Assembly (NCBI RefSeq): GCF_002242805.1
Contig: NZ_MCGQ01000006.1
Span: forward strand, 157,747 to 221,746
Reading direction: 5' to 3'
Length of the DNA: 64,000 nt
Source: Streptomyces diastatochromogenes
Lineage (GTDB): Bacteria > Actinomycetota > Actinomycetes > Streptomycetales > Streptomycetaceae
The position numbers were made by a program, and so were the translations under genes. Below are positions 53,737-62,113 of this stretch, one piece after another (the stretch's first letter is position 1; every line of letters begins with the position of its first letter). The notes below the pieces were generated by a model. The model ran no database searches and was not told the origin of the DNA. It saw only the letters and a program-made list of their open reading frames with translations.

Positions 53737-55239
53737 GTGTACCACTCCCCCACCGCAGAGGCCGAGATCGCCGAGGAGCTGGCCGCCGTCCGGCCCGGCC
53801 TGCTGCCCCGGTACACGGCCGAGCTGCCGGGTGCCCGCGCGGCGGTGCTGACCCGGCTGTGGCGGGGGCTCGCCCATGAGCCCCTGCCGTGGGTCACCGG
53901 CCGGCTCCGGGGGGCGCACAGCCTGGCCCTGCGGCTGGCCGACGGCCGCACCCTGCACGGCCCGCACGCGGACCCGTACGCGACCGGCGGGTACGTCACC
54001 GCCGTCCGCCTGGACCGGGAGCGCTACGACGATCCGGCACGCCTGATGAGCGACCTCGCGGTGCCGCACGCGGCGGGTCTGGCGATTGAACTCGGGCACA
54101 GTGTGGCCTCGTTGGCGCTGTCCCGGGCCGGCGCGGATCATCCGAAGGAGTGGCCCGAGCGGGAGTGGGAGTGGGAGCAGCGGGTGGTGGACGGCCATCC
54201 GTTCCACCCCAACTGCCGGTCCCGGCCGGGTTTCTCGGTGGCGGACCAGCTGGCGTACGGCCCGGAGCACCGGCCGGTGGTCGGTCTCGGCACGGTCGCC
54301 GTACCGGCCGCCGAGTGCCTGGTGTCCGGGGACTGGCCGGAGGAACTGCGGGACAGCGAGCGCCTGTTGCTGCCGGTGCACCCCTGGCAGGCGGCCCATG
54401 TGCTCAAGCGGCCGTACGACCCCTGGCGCCCCGCGCACCCGCTGATGGCCCTGCGCACCCTCGCCCTGCCCGACGGGCCGCATGTGAAGACCGCGCTGAG
54501 CGCCCGGCTGACCTCCTCGGTGCGGGACATCTCCGCGTACTCCGTCGGGGCGGCCGCGACCCTGTCGGCCTTCGCCACGGAGCTGGCAGCGCGCACGGAC
54601 GGGCTGCTGCACATGACCCGCACCCTGGGCGCGGCGGCGCACTCCCCCGATCTGGCCGCGGTGCTGCGGGAGTCGCCCGAGGCGTACGCGGGCCCGGGCG
54701 AGCGGGTGCTGCCGGTGGCGGCGCTGGCCACCACCGACCTGCCGGACTCCCCGGCCTGGCTGGCCGAGTTCGCCCGCCTCGCCCTCACGGTCGGTCTGCG
54801 CCTGCTGGACCTCGGGGTGGCCCTGGAGGCCCACGGCCAGAACCTCCTGGTGGTCCTCTCGGCGGACAACTCCCCGCTCCGCCTGGTCTACCGCGACCTC
54901 GCCGACATCCGCATCAGCCCGGCCCGGCTGTCCGGTCACGGCATCACCCCGCCGGCCCTGACCGGCCGGCTGATCACGGACGACGTGCCGACCCTGCGCC
55001 GCAAGCTGTTCGGCTCCCTGGTGGCGGGCGCACTCGCCGGCACGGCGGGCTCGGGGCCCGCCCTGGGCGCGGCCCTGAGGGCCGCACTGCCGGACCTGCC
55101 CCGCACCCCCGACCTGACGGCCCTGTGCGAAGGCCCGCTGCCCACCAAGGCGTTGACGCTGATGCGGCTGTCCCCGGACACCCCCGGCGACCAGTGGGCC
55201 CTGCTGCCGAACCCGCTCGTTTTGGAGCCCGGCGCCTGA
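53737..55239 (+). CDS. NIS siderophore synthetase, IucA/IucC family (2)
   Basis: A 500-residue second NIS synthetase, only distantly like its partner. Motifs are QRVVDGHPFHPNCRSRPGFS, HPWQAAHVLKR, KTALSARLTSSVRDISAYS, ALEAHGQNLLVVLS and YRDLADIRIS. These are the same ATP-grasping residues in slightly different dress (Arg replacing the Lys of KARGG). GTG 53737 has GAGGAG six bases upstream and gives a normal N-terminus; ATG 53686 in the same frame lacks a site and lies in the promoter. Two different synthetases suggest sequential condensations on an asymmetric or dicarboxylate backbone. No iron box is apparent in the 86-bp shared promoter. Confidence 0.9.
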   Translation: MYHSPTAEAEIAEELAAVRPGLLPRYTAELPGARAAVLTRLWRGLAHEPLPWVTGRLRGAHSLALRLADGRTLHGPHADPYATGGYVTAVRLDRERYDDPARLMSDLAVPHAAGLAIELGHSVASLALSRAGADHPKEWPEREWEWEQRVVDGHPFHPNCRSRPGFSVADQLAYGPEHRPVVGLGTVAVPAAECLVSGDWPEELRDSERLLLPVHPWQAAHVLKRPYDPWRPAHPLMALRTLALPDGPHVKTALSARLTSSVRDISAYSVGAAATLSAFATELAARTDGLLHMTRTLGAAAHSPDLAAVLRESPEAYAGPGERVLPVAALATTDLPDSPAWLAEFARLALTVGLRLLDLGVALEAHGQNLLVVLSADNSPLRLVYRDLADIRISPARLSGHGITPPALTGRLITDDVPTLRRKLFGSLVAGALAGTAGSGPALGAALRAALPDLPRTPDLTALCEGPLPTKALTLMRLSPDTPGDQWALLPNPLVLEPGA

Positions 55240-55257
55240 GATCAATAAGATCCGCCG

Positions 55258-56520
55258 ATGATCAGAAGACAACGGCTGGCGGCGGGCGTCTGCGCTCTGC
55301 TCGCCGCCCTGACGGCCGGGCTCGCCGTCCCGTCCACGGCTGTGGCCGACGAGACGGAGCAGCCCGCTCCGAAGGTCGAACTCGTGCTGGACGTCAGCGG
55401 TTCCATGCGGGCGCGGGACATAGACGGCGGCTCCCGGATGGCCGCCGCGAAGCAGGCGTTCAACGAGGTGCTCGACGCGACCCCGGAGGAGGTCCAGCTC
55501 GGCATCCGCACCCTGGGCGCCAACTACCGCGGCAACGACCGCATAACGGGCTGCAAGGACACCGCTCAGCTCTACCCGGTCGGCCCACTGAACCGGACCG
55601 AGGCGAAGACCGCGGTGGCCACCCTGGCGCCGACCGGCTGGACGCCGATCGGCCCCGCGCTGCAGAAGGCGGCCGCCGACCTCGACGGCGGTGACGGCAC
55701 CCGCCGTATCGTCCTGATCAGCGACGGCGAGGACACCTGCCAGCCGCTCGACCCGTGCGAGGTGGCCCGCGAGATCGCCGCCAAGGGCATCGGGCTGACC
55801 ATCGACACCCTCGGCCTGGTGCCGGACGCCAAGACCCGCGACCAGCTCAGCTGCATCGCGGACGCGACGGGCGGCACCTACACCGACGTACGGCACAAGG
55901 AAGAACTCAGCGACCGGGTCGGGGAGTTGGTCGACCGGGCCGCCGATCCGGTGGTGACGCCGGTGGCCACCGAGGGCGCGGCCGAGTGCGCGAAGGCGCC
56001 GTCGCTCAAGTCCGGGCTCTACACGGATCGTGAGGAGTTCGGCCGGCAGCGCTGGTACAAGGTGGACGTCGACCCCGGCCAGGAGCTGCGCGCCTCGGTG
56101 AGCGTGGCGGACGACCGGGCGGTGAACCCGGACTACGGCGTGCTGCTGCGTGCGGTCACCGTGCACGGCCGCGAGATCGTGCGCGGTGAGGCCGCGGGCA
56201 CCGGCCGGACGGACGTGATCTCGACCGGTCTGCGCTACCCGAAGCCGGAGAGCGACGACGACACCGCCACCGCCGAGACCGTGTGTCTCCAGGTCACCAA
56301 CTCCTTCTCGGCCGCCGCGGGGGTCAAGACGTCCCCGGGTCTGCCGCTGGAGCTGACCGTGGACGTCGTGGACGGTCCGAGCAAGGCGGGCGACGTGGCC
56401 TCCTTCGGCCTCGGGCGCGGCTGGTGGCTGCTGGGTGCGCTGGTGCTGGCCGGCTTCCTGGCCGGTCTGCTGTGGGGCTGGCTGTCGCGCTGGCGGGTCG
56501 CGGTCTGGAGGACGAACTGA
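55258..56520 (+). CDS. secreted, membrane-tethered von Willebrand A protein
   Basis: A 420-residue protein. A signal peptide (cleavage near STAVA|DE) precedes a vWA domain (about 38-210) with the MIDAS motif D-V-S-G-S (45-49), the Thr in PTGWTPIGPAL, and ISDGEDTC. Cysteines in CKD, DTCQPLDPC and LSCIADA can form disulfides. A beta-sandwich region (about 235-380) and a C-terminal transmembrane helix (about 390-412) follow, with a short basic tail, so the vWA faces outside. TAAGAT (55246-55251) six bases before ATG 55258 suggests a leaderless promoter. The next gene overlaps it by one base (TGATG). Confidence 0.88.
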   Translation: MIRRQRLAAGVCALLAALTAGLAVPSTAVADETEQPAPKVELVLDVSGSMRARDIDGGSRMAAAKQAFNEVLDATPEEVQLGIRTLGANYRGNDRITGCKDTAQLYPVGPLNRTEAKTAVATLAPTGWTPIGPALQKAAADLDGGDGTRRIVLISDGEDTCQPLDPCEVAREIAAKGIGLTIDTLGLVPDAKTRDQLSCIADATGGTYTDVRHKEELSDRVGELVDRAADPVVTPVATEGAAECAKAPSLKSGLYTDREEFGRQRWYKVDVDPGQELRASVSVADDRAVNPDYGVLLRAVTVHGREIVRGEAAGTGRTDVISTGLRYPKPESDDDTATAETVCLQVTNSFSAAAGVKTSPGLPLELTVDVVDGPSKAGDVASFGLGRGWWLLGALVLAGFLAGLLWGWLSRWRVAVWRTN

Positions 56521-57320
56521 TGCGTATCACGCGAGTACTGAGCACCGCGCTGCTGGCGCTCGGGCTGGCCGCGGGACCCGCGGCCGCCGACTCCTCCCCG
56601 TCGCCGAGCGCCACGGACGACGGCAAGGCGCCCACCCGGGCCGGCACGTCCTTCCGTACGGCGACCGAGATCGAGCAGGGGCAGCAGGCCACCGCGTCCG
56701 GTTCCACCGGCGACTACCTGTACTGGTCGTTCCCCGCTGACGCCGGGCAGCGCCCGACGGTCAAGGCGACCGTGAAGCTGCCCGCCACGCACGGGACGCA
56801 GAACTGGCAGATCGACGTGTACGACGGTCTGCGGCGCCGCCAGTCCTGCCAGTACGGCGCGGCGACCCGCACCGCCGCCGAGGGGGCGTCCTCGGTCGAG
56901 CTGGCCTGTGTGCTGCGCACGGTGCGCGCCTGGTCGGAGCCGTGGGCCAACGACCCGCTGCCGGGCACGTACTACGTCCGCCTGACCGTGGTGGACCTGG
57001 GCGCCTCCGACCTGGGCCAGCCGGTGAGCGCCGAGGTGCGGGTCGACTCCAAGGACATCGGCGGCGCGGCGGCCGTGGACGGCTCGCTGGCCGAGCCGCT
57101 CGTGCCGGGCGTGGCCGTCAAGTCCCAGGCGAAGGAGGACGATGCGAAGACGGCGGTGCTGTCGAGCCTCGAACCCGACGACGGCTGGTCCTCCGGCTGG
57201 TGGTCCGACCGGTGGGTGTGGACCGCTATCGGGGGCATGCTCGCCGCTCTCGCGGGGATCGGCGGGTATGCGCTGACACGGGGCTCGGGGCGGCCGTCCC
57301 GGGTACCGTCGAACGTCTGA
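56520..57320 (+). CDS. secreted, membrane-tethered partner of the vWA protein
   Basis: A 266-residue protein. A signal peptide (cleavage near GPAAA|DS) leads to a Ser/Pro-rich linker and a beta-rich domain (about 40-185; TATEIEQGQQATASGSTGDY, YLYWSFPADAGQRPTVKATV) with two Cys. A stalk and a C-terminal transmembrane helix (about 236-255) with a short basic tail end the chain. The ectodomain pattern resembles the second half of the vWA protein, suggesting common ancestry. ATG 56520 overlaps the vWA stop (TGATG), so co-production and a surface complex are likely. I know no named family. Confidence 0.8.
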   Translation: MRITRVLSTALLALGLAAGPAAADSSPSPSATDDGKAPTRAGTSFRTATEIEQGQQATASGSTGDYLYWSFPADAGQRPTVKATVKLPATHGTQNWQIDVYDGLRRRQSCQYGAATRTAAEGASSVELACVLRTVRAWSEPWANDPLPGTYYVRLTVVDLGASDLGQPVSAEVRVDSKDIGGAAAVDGSLAEPLVPGVAVKSQAKEDDAKTAVLSSLEPDDGWSSGWWSDRWVWTAIGGMLAALAGIGGYALTRGSGRPSRVPSNV

Positions 57321-57333
57321 GCCCGCTGTGGCC

Positions 57334-57359
57334 GAAGGCCCGCCCGCCGGCGGGCCTTC
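57334..57359. terminator. hairpin terminator after the vWA operon
   Basis: GAAGGCCCGCC (57334-57344) and GGCGGGCCTTC (57349-57359) form a perfect 11-bp stem with a 4-nt loop, 14 bp after the stop. The remaining 57360-57543 holds only GC-rich, non-coding sequence. Confidence 0.85.
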
Positions 57360-57543
57360 CGCTTTCCCACCGGACCGCCCGACTCGGTCGGCTGAAGAGT
57401 CGTGGTCCGGGGCGGCGGCACGGCGCACGCGCGTCGGCCGCCCGGCCCGCCGTCGCGCGGCGCCTGGCCGGAGCGCTGCGGGCTGCCGGCCCCGGCCCCG
57501 GCCCCGCCGCCCCGTGCGCTCGGCCCGGCCCGGGATCCCCGTT

Positions 57544-58170
57544 TCACGCCTCCCGCAGCGCCTTGGCGACCGTGCCCTCGCCGGTCACCGTGACCCGCCC
57601 GGCCCGGACGGCGTCCGTGAGGGTCATCTCTCCGCGGGCCACGGCCTCGCACGTCCCCGCGTCCATCGCCAACTGCGCGTCCGCCTCACCGGGCGCGGGC
57701 CCGTCGCCGTACACCGGCCCCTCCTCGGCCCCGGCGTACAGGTGGAACTCCCCTTCCTCCAGCCGCACTTCGACGATTCCCTCCCCCTGCAACGCGCGCA
57801 GCAAGGGCAGCGCGAACCAGTGTGCGCGCACCGCGTCGGTCGGCCGCCGCTCGCCCAGCTCGCCCTCGCCCCACGTGCCCAGCGCCTGCAGCACGGGCAG
57901 CAACTCGCGCCCTCGCCCGGTGAGTTCGTACACGTAGGCCGCACCGGGCGGCGGCAGCCGCCGCCGGCTGGTCAGCCCGTCCCGTTCCATGTCCTTCAGC
58001 CGTGAGGCAAGTACGTCCGTGCTCACGCCGGGCAGGTCCGCGTGCAGGTCCGTGTAGCGGCGGGGGCCGGCCAGCAGTTCGCGGACGATCAGCAGGGTCC
58101 AGCGGTCGCCGACGAGGTCGAGCGCGCGGGCTGCGGAGCAGTACTGGTCGTAGCTTCGGCGAGGTGACAT
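57544..58170 (-). CDS. HxlR-family transcriptional regulator with C-terminal extension
   Basis: A 208-residue regulator. The HxlR winged helix occupies residues 1-105 (YDQYCSAARALDLVGDRWTL, LIVRELLAGPRRYTDL, VLASRLKDMERDGL), with Cys11 at the usual redox-sensitive HxlR position. The C-terminal ~90 residues form a small SCP2-like or unknown domain (FHLYAGAEEGPVYG and on), making it about twice the normal 110-residue length. ATG 58170 is seven bases after a TAGACT hexamer (58183-58178) with TTGGAA 16 bp further upstream, so the message is leaderless. Two inverted repeats over this promoter are probable binding sites. It is divergent from the aminotransferase gene. Confidence 0.88.
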   Translation of the reverse strand: MSPRRSYDQYCSAARALDLVGDRWTLLIVRELLAGPRRYTDLHADLPGVSTDVLASRLKDMERDGLTSRRRLPPPGAAYVYELTGRGRELLPVLQALGTWGEGELGERRPTDAVRAHWFALPLLRALQGEGIVEVRLEEGEFHLYAGAEEGPVYGDGPAPGEADAQLAMDAGTCEAVARGEMTLTDAVRAGRVTVTGEGTVAKALREA

Positions 58171-58177
58171 GACCCGC

Positions 58178-58227
58178 AGTCTAGACATGTCGTTGGACTT
58201 TCCAAGCTCCTACTTGGTAAAACCAAG
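58178..58227. promoter_or_regulatory. HxlR promoter with two inverted-repeat operators
   Basis: TTGGA-CTT-TCCAA (58193-58205) overlaps the -35 (TTGGAA) of the HxlR promoter. CTTGG-TAAAA-CCAAG (58213-58227) is a second perfect inverted repeat on the side of the aminotransferase. The HxlR -10 is TAGACT at 58183-58178. Confidence 0.6.
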
Positions 58228-58252
58228 CAACACGAGTTCCCCGGAGGGACGC

Positions 58253-59461
58253 ATGGAGTTCCGGCAGTCGAACAAGCTCAGCGAGGTCTGTTACGAGATC
58301 CGCGGCCCGGTGATCGAGCACGCCAACGCACTGGAGGAGGCGGGCCACAGCGTGCTGCGCCTGAACACCGGCAACCCCGCGCTGTTCGGCTTCGAGGCGC
58401 CGGAGGAGATCCTCCAGGACATGATCCGGATGCTGCCGCAGGCGCACGGCTACACCGACTCGCGCGGCATCCTCTCCGCCCGCCGCGCGGTCGCCCAGCG
58501 CTACCAGAACCTGGGCCTGGAGGTCGGCGTCGACGACGTGTTCCTCGGCAACGGCGTCTCGGAGCTGGTGTCCATGGCCGTACAGGCCCTGGTCGAGGAC
58601 GGCGACGAGATCCTCATCCCCGCGCCGGACTTCCCCCTCTGGACGGCGGTGACGACCCTGGCCGGCGGCAAGGCCGTCCACTACCTGTGCGACGAACAGG
58701 CCGACTGGAACCCGGACCTGGCCGACATGGCGTCGAAGATCACCGACCGCACCAAGGCCGTGGTCATCATCAATCCGAACAACCCGACCGGCGCGGTGTA
58801 TCCGAAGGAGGTCGTGGAGGGCATCCTCGACCTGGCCCGCCGGCACGGCCTGATGGTCTTCGCCGACGAGATCTACGACCAGATCCTCTACGACGACGCC
58901 GTCCACCACTCGGCCGCCGCCCTCGCCCCCGACCTGGTGGTCCTCACCTTCTGCGGCCTGTCGAAGACCTACCGGGTGGCGGGCTTCCGTTCCGGCTGGC
59001 TGGTGGTGACCGGCCCCAGGCAGCACGCGAAGAACTACCTGGAGGGCCTGACCATGCTGGCCTCCATGCGCCTGTGCGCCAACGCGCCCGCCCAGTACGC
59101 CATCCAGGCCGCGCTCGGCGGCCGCCAGTCCATCGGCGAACTCGCCGCTCCGGGCGGCCGGTTGTACGAGCAGCGCACCGTGGCCTGGGAGAAGCTCAAC
59201 GAGATCCCGGGCGTGTCCTGCGTGAAGCCCAAGGGCGCGCTGTACGCCTTCCCGCGCCTGGACCCGAAGGTCCACAAGATCCACGACGACGAGAAGTTCG
59301 TACTGGACCTGCTGCTGCGGGAGAAGATCCAGGTCGTCCAGGGCACGGGCTTCAACTGGCCGAAGCCCGATCACTTCCGCATCCTGACCCTCCCCCACGC
59401 GGACGACCTGGAGGCGGCGATCGGACGGATCGGACGGTTCCTGAGCGGCTACCGACAGTGA
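58253..59461 (+). CDS. PLP-dependent aminotransferase (AlaA, glutamate-pyruvate type)
   Basis: A 402-residue class I/II aminotransferase. It opens EFRQSNKLSEVCYEIRGPVI as in AlaA-type enzymes and has LNTGNPALFGFEAP, GNGVSELVSMAVQALVEDGD, NPNNPTGAVYP, ADEIYDQILYDD and the Schiff-base Lys238 in CGLSKTYRVAGFRSGW. The likely reaction is alanine:2-oxoglutarate transamination. ATG 58253 has GGAGGG four bases upstream. It may be controlled by the divergent HxlR protein through the paired inverted repeats. It shows no fused domains and is followed by a short gap and the SRPBCC gene. Confidence 0.93.
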   Translation: MEFRQSNKLSEVCYEIRGPVIEHANALEEAGHSVLRLNTGNPALFGFEAPEEILQDMIRMLPQAHGYTDSRGILSARRAVAQRYQNLGLEVGVDDVFLGNGVSELVSMAVQALVEDGDEILIPAPDFPLWTAVTTLAGGKAVHYLCDEQADWNPDLADMASKITDRTKAVVIINPNNPTGAVYPKEVVEGILDLARRHGLMVFADEIYDQILYDDAVHHSAAALAPDLVVLTFCGLSKTYRVAGFRSGWLVVTGPRQHAKNYLEGLTMLASMRLCANAPAQYAIQAALGGRQSIGELAAPGGRLYEQRTVAWEKLNEIPGVSCVKPKGALYAFPRLDPKVHKIHDDEKFVLDLLLREKIQVVQGTGFNWPKPDHFRILTLPHADDLEAAIGRIGRFLSGYRQ

Positions 59462-59535
59462 CGATGCGTGATCCCGTGCCGGGCGCACACTGGAAACAGA
59501 AGGTACGGGCCAGCATCCGACCCCGGAGGTGAGCC

Positions 59536-59967
59536 ATGAGCACGCTGGAAGAACACGTCGACGTCGGGGTGACCATCGACAGGGCCTGGGACAGCCTCCA
59601 CCGGGTGGAGGACTACTCACGCTTCGTGGCCGGCGTGCGCAACGCCCGCACGGAGGAGGGAGGCCGTACGCATCTGAACGTCGAAGCGAGCGGCGGGACC
59701 CGGGAGCTGGACGCCCAGGTCTCGGACCGTACGGGGGAACGCGTGATGGAGTGGCGCACCACGGGCGCCCCGGAGCTGAGAGGTTCCTTCTCCCTGCAGC
59801 CGATCGACCAGGGCCACACCCGGGTCCAGGCACGGCTGGAGTACGACCCCGACACCGTCCGGGAGACATTCGGCGGGCCGAAGGGATTCGCTCAGGCGAC
59901 CGCGATCGAACGGCTCGTCCGCAGTGATCTGGAGCAGTTCAAGGAGTACGCGGAACAGGGACGGTGA
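59536..59967 (+). CDS. SRPBCC (polyketide cyclase/START-like) protein
   Basis: A 143-residue helix-grip protein. It begins STLEEHVDVGVTIDRAWDSL with the family's N-terminal strand and helix, includes YSRFVAGVRNARTEEGGRTH, and ends in a long amphipathic helix (IERLVRSDLEQFKEYAEQ). Such proteins bind lipids or aromatic ligands; none can be named here. ATG 59536 has GGAGG seven bases upstream. It lies 74 bp after the aminotransferase gene on the same strand and ends at a strong terminator. Confidence 0.82.
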   Translation: MSTLEEHVDVGVTIDRAWDSLHRVEDYSRFVAGVRNARTEEGGRTHLNVEASGGTRELDAQVSDRTGERVMEWRTTGAPELRGSFSLQPIDQGHTRVQARLEYDPDTVRETFGGPKGFAQATAIERLVRSDLEQFKEYAEQGR

Positions 59968-59989
59968 GGCGGAGGAAAGCCGGGCCACT

Positions 59990-60032
59990 GCCCCCTGTCG
60001 GTGAACGCCGTATGTGATCACCGACAGGGGGC
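59990..60032. terminator. strong hairpin terminator after the SRPBCC gene
   Basis: GCCCCCTGTCGGTGA (59990-60004) and TCACCGACAGGGGGC (60018-60032) form a perfect 15-bp stem with a 13-nt loop followed by TTTCGT. The rest of 59968-60248 shows no gene. Confidence 0.92.
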
Positions 60033-60248
60033 TTTCGTACGCCCCGCGGGCGGCTGCCTGTGTCACGCACGCCGTCGAACAGGCGTATGCGAAGATCGCC
60101 TGGGTCCCGTCGTCATCCTGCGGCGGGCACGACCAGGGGGATCCACCGGAGTTCGTGGCGAAGTCGCCCGTGTGCGCGCCTGACCAGCGTCGCACCGGCG
60201 GCCGCTCGTCCTCCTGGTCCGGCTTTCGTGACACCGGGGGGAACGTAC

Positions 60249-62081
60249 TTGTTGTCGTACCGAAGGGGCCGGACGGTCGTCACCGTCCTGTCCGCGGTGA
60301 TACTCGGGCTCCTGGCTCCGGCCGCACGGGCCGCATCGCCTTCGCCTTCGCCGTCTCCGACCCCGCCCGTGACGGCGGACGCGGGGCGGGAGGCGCAGGA
60401 AGCCGCCCGGTTCTGGACCGCGCGGCGCATGGCGGACGCCCGGCCGCTGGACGGGTTCCGCTCGGCGCCGTCCGCGTCCGGGAAGCCGGGTGCTGCGGCG
60501 GCAGCCCCGCCCAAGGGGACTCCGTACGGCGGGACCCGGCTCGTGGGAACGTTCTTCGGCTCCAGCGGGCCGAGCGGCACCGCCTGGCACTGCACCGGCA
60601 GCGTGATCGCCACCGCCTCGAAGAACATCGTGCTCACCGCGGCCCACTGCGGGCTGAGCATGAAGAACGACTACATCTTCGTCCCGAAGTTCGTGAAGGG
60701 AGCGGGCCCCGACCGGCAGCCGTACGGCATCTTCCACATCCAGCACATCTTCCTCGACCCGCGCTACGTCCCCGACAACGGCTCGACGACCACCCGGAAG
60801 CCCTGGTCCGACCTGGACACCGCGTTCGCCCGGGTCTCGGCCAACCAGCAGGGCAAGCAGCTCCAGGACGCCGTGGGAGGCGGGCTGACCTTCACCAAGC
60901 CGTCCGGCTACACGCACCGGAACGTCACGGTGGTCGGGTACCCGTCGCACGCGCACAACGGCGCCGGACGCGCCCTCAAGTGCACCGTGCCGACGAAGCA
61001 ACTCCCCGGGTACCGGCAGATGTCCATGACCTGCGGCGGCTACTACGGCGGTGTGTCCGGCAGCCCCTGGATCACCGACTACAAGGACGGCGCCACCACC
61101 GGTCACGTCATCGGCAACCTCGGTGGCTACAACGGCGGCGGCAACGACGCGAACGTCGACTACATCAGCTACGCCCCGGCGTTCGGCACCGACGCCGCCA
61201 ACCTCCTCGCCTACGCCGTCGCGGGGCAGGATCCGCCGTCCGACCTGCCCCCGTACAAGGGGATCGAGGCCAAGCTCCCGGGCGGAGCGGGGCGGTGGCA
61301 GCACGCCAGGCTGACCGCCTCCGGTGACTACACGGGCGATCACCGCAGTGACCTGGTCGTGGTCTGGTCCGACGGCGAGACCACGCTGTACCCCGGTGAC
61401 GGCAAGGGCGGATTCCTGCCGCGGAAGCGGCTCCAGCGGGCCAACTCCACCTGGACGCACGCCCGGACCATCACCGGCGGGGACTTCGCCGGCGGCGATC
61501 TGTCCGACCTGCTGGTGCGCTGGTCCGACGGAGAGGTCACCCTCTACCCGGACGTCAGCGCGGCGGGCCTGGGCCAGGAGGTCCGGATGGCGAAGCCCGG
61601 CTCGGTCTGGAAGAACGCCGTGCAGATCTCGGCCGGGCAGTTCCACGGCGGCACGAACGCCACCGACCTGCTGGTGCGCTGGTCCGACGGCGAACTGACC
61701 CTCTACACCTCGGTCGGCGCCGGCACCTTCGGCACCGAGAAGCGCCTGCTGGCACCGAACGGCGCCTGGAAGAACACCACTCTGCTCACCAGCGGGAACT
61801 TCAGCGGCAAGGCCACCTGGGACGTCCTCGTACGCTGGGCGGACGGCGAACTCGACGCCTATCCGGGCACCTCGGCCGCGGGACTGGGCACCAAGTCGCG
61901 GCTGCGCGGCCCGAACGCCCTGTGGAAGCACGACCTGGTCATGACGGCGGGCGACTACACCCCCAACCGCACCCGGGACGACCTCATCGTCCGCTGGTCC
62001 GACGGCGAGACGACGCTGTACGCCGACACCGGCGCGAAGGCACTCGGCGCGGAGAACACGCTGGTCTATCCCGGCACTTGA
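60249..62081 (+). CDS. secreted trypsin-like serine protease with five FG-GAP/VCBS-like repeats
   Basis: A 610-residue exoprotein (TTG start). A signal peptide ends APAARA|AS, followed by a Pro/Ser-rich pro-region. The S1-type domain (about 95-345) has His133 (LTAAHC), a probable Asp190 (SDLDTAFA) and Ser270 in GVSGSP, a modified GDSGGP. The C-terminal ~230 residues are five repeats of about 53 residues with D-L-L-V-R-W-S-D-G-E and TLYP cores, predicted to form a propeller-like domain for binding surfaces or glycans. TTG 60249 follows GGGGGGAAC at a good distance; the in-frame GTG at 60228 is an alternative without a site. Confidence 0.88.
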   Translation: MLSYRRGRTVVTVLSAVILGLLAPAARAASPSPSPSPTPPVTADAGREAQEAARFWTARRMADARPLDGFRSAPSASGKPGAAAAAPPKGTPYGGTRLVGTFFGSSGPSGTAWHCTGSVIATASKNIVLTAAHCGLSMKNDYIFVPKFVKGAGPDRQPYGIFHIQHIFLDPRYVPDNGSTTTRKPWSDLDTAFARVSANQQGKQLQDAVGGGLTFTKPSGYTHRNVTVVGYPSHAHNGAGRALKCTVPTKQLPGYRQMSMTCGGYYGGVSGSPWITDYKDGATTGHVIGNLGGYNGGGNDANVDYISYAPAFGTDAANLLAYAVAGQDPPSDLPPYKGIEAKLPGGAGRWQHARLTASGDYTGDHRSDLVVVWSDGETTLYPGDGKGGFLPRKRLQRANSTWTHARTITGGDFAGGDLSDLLVRWSDGEVTLYPDVSAAGLGQEVRMAKPGSVWKNAVQISAGQFHGGTNATDLLVRWSDGELTLYTSVGAGTFGTEKRLLAPNGAWKNTTLLTSGNFSGKATWDVLVRWADGELDAYPGTSAAGLGTKSRLRGPNALWKHDLVMTAGDYTPNRTRDDLIVRWSDGETTLYADTGAKALGAENTLVYPGT

Positions 62082-62113
62082 CCACTCACCCACGCACAGG
62101 TTCAGGGGGAACG

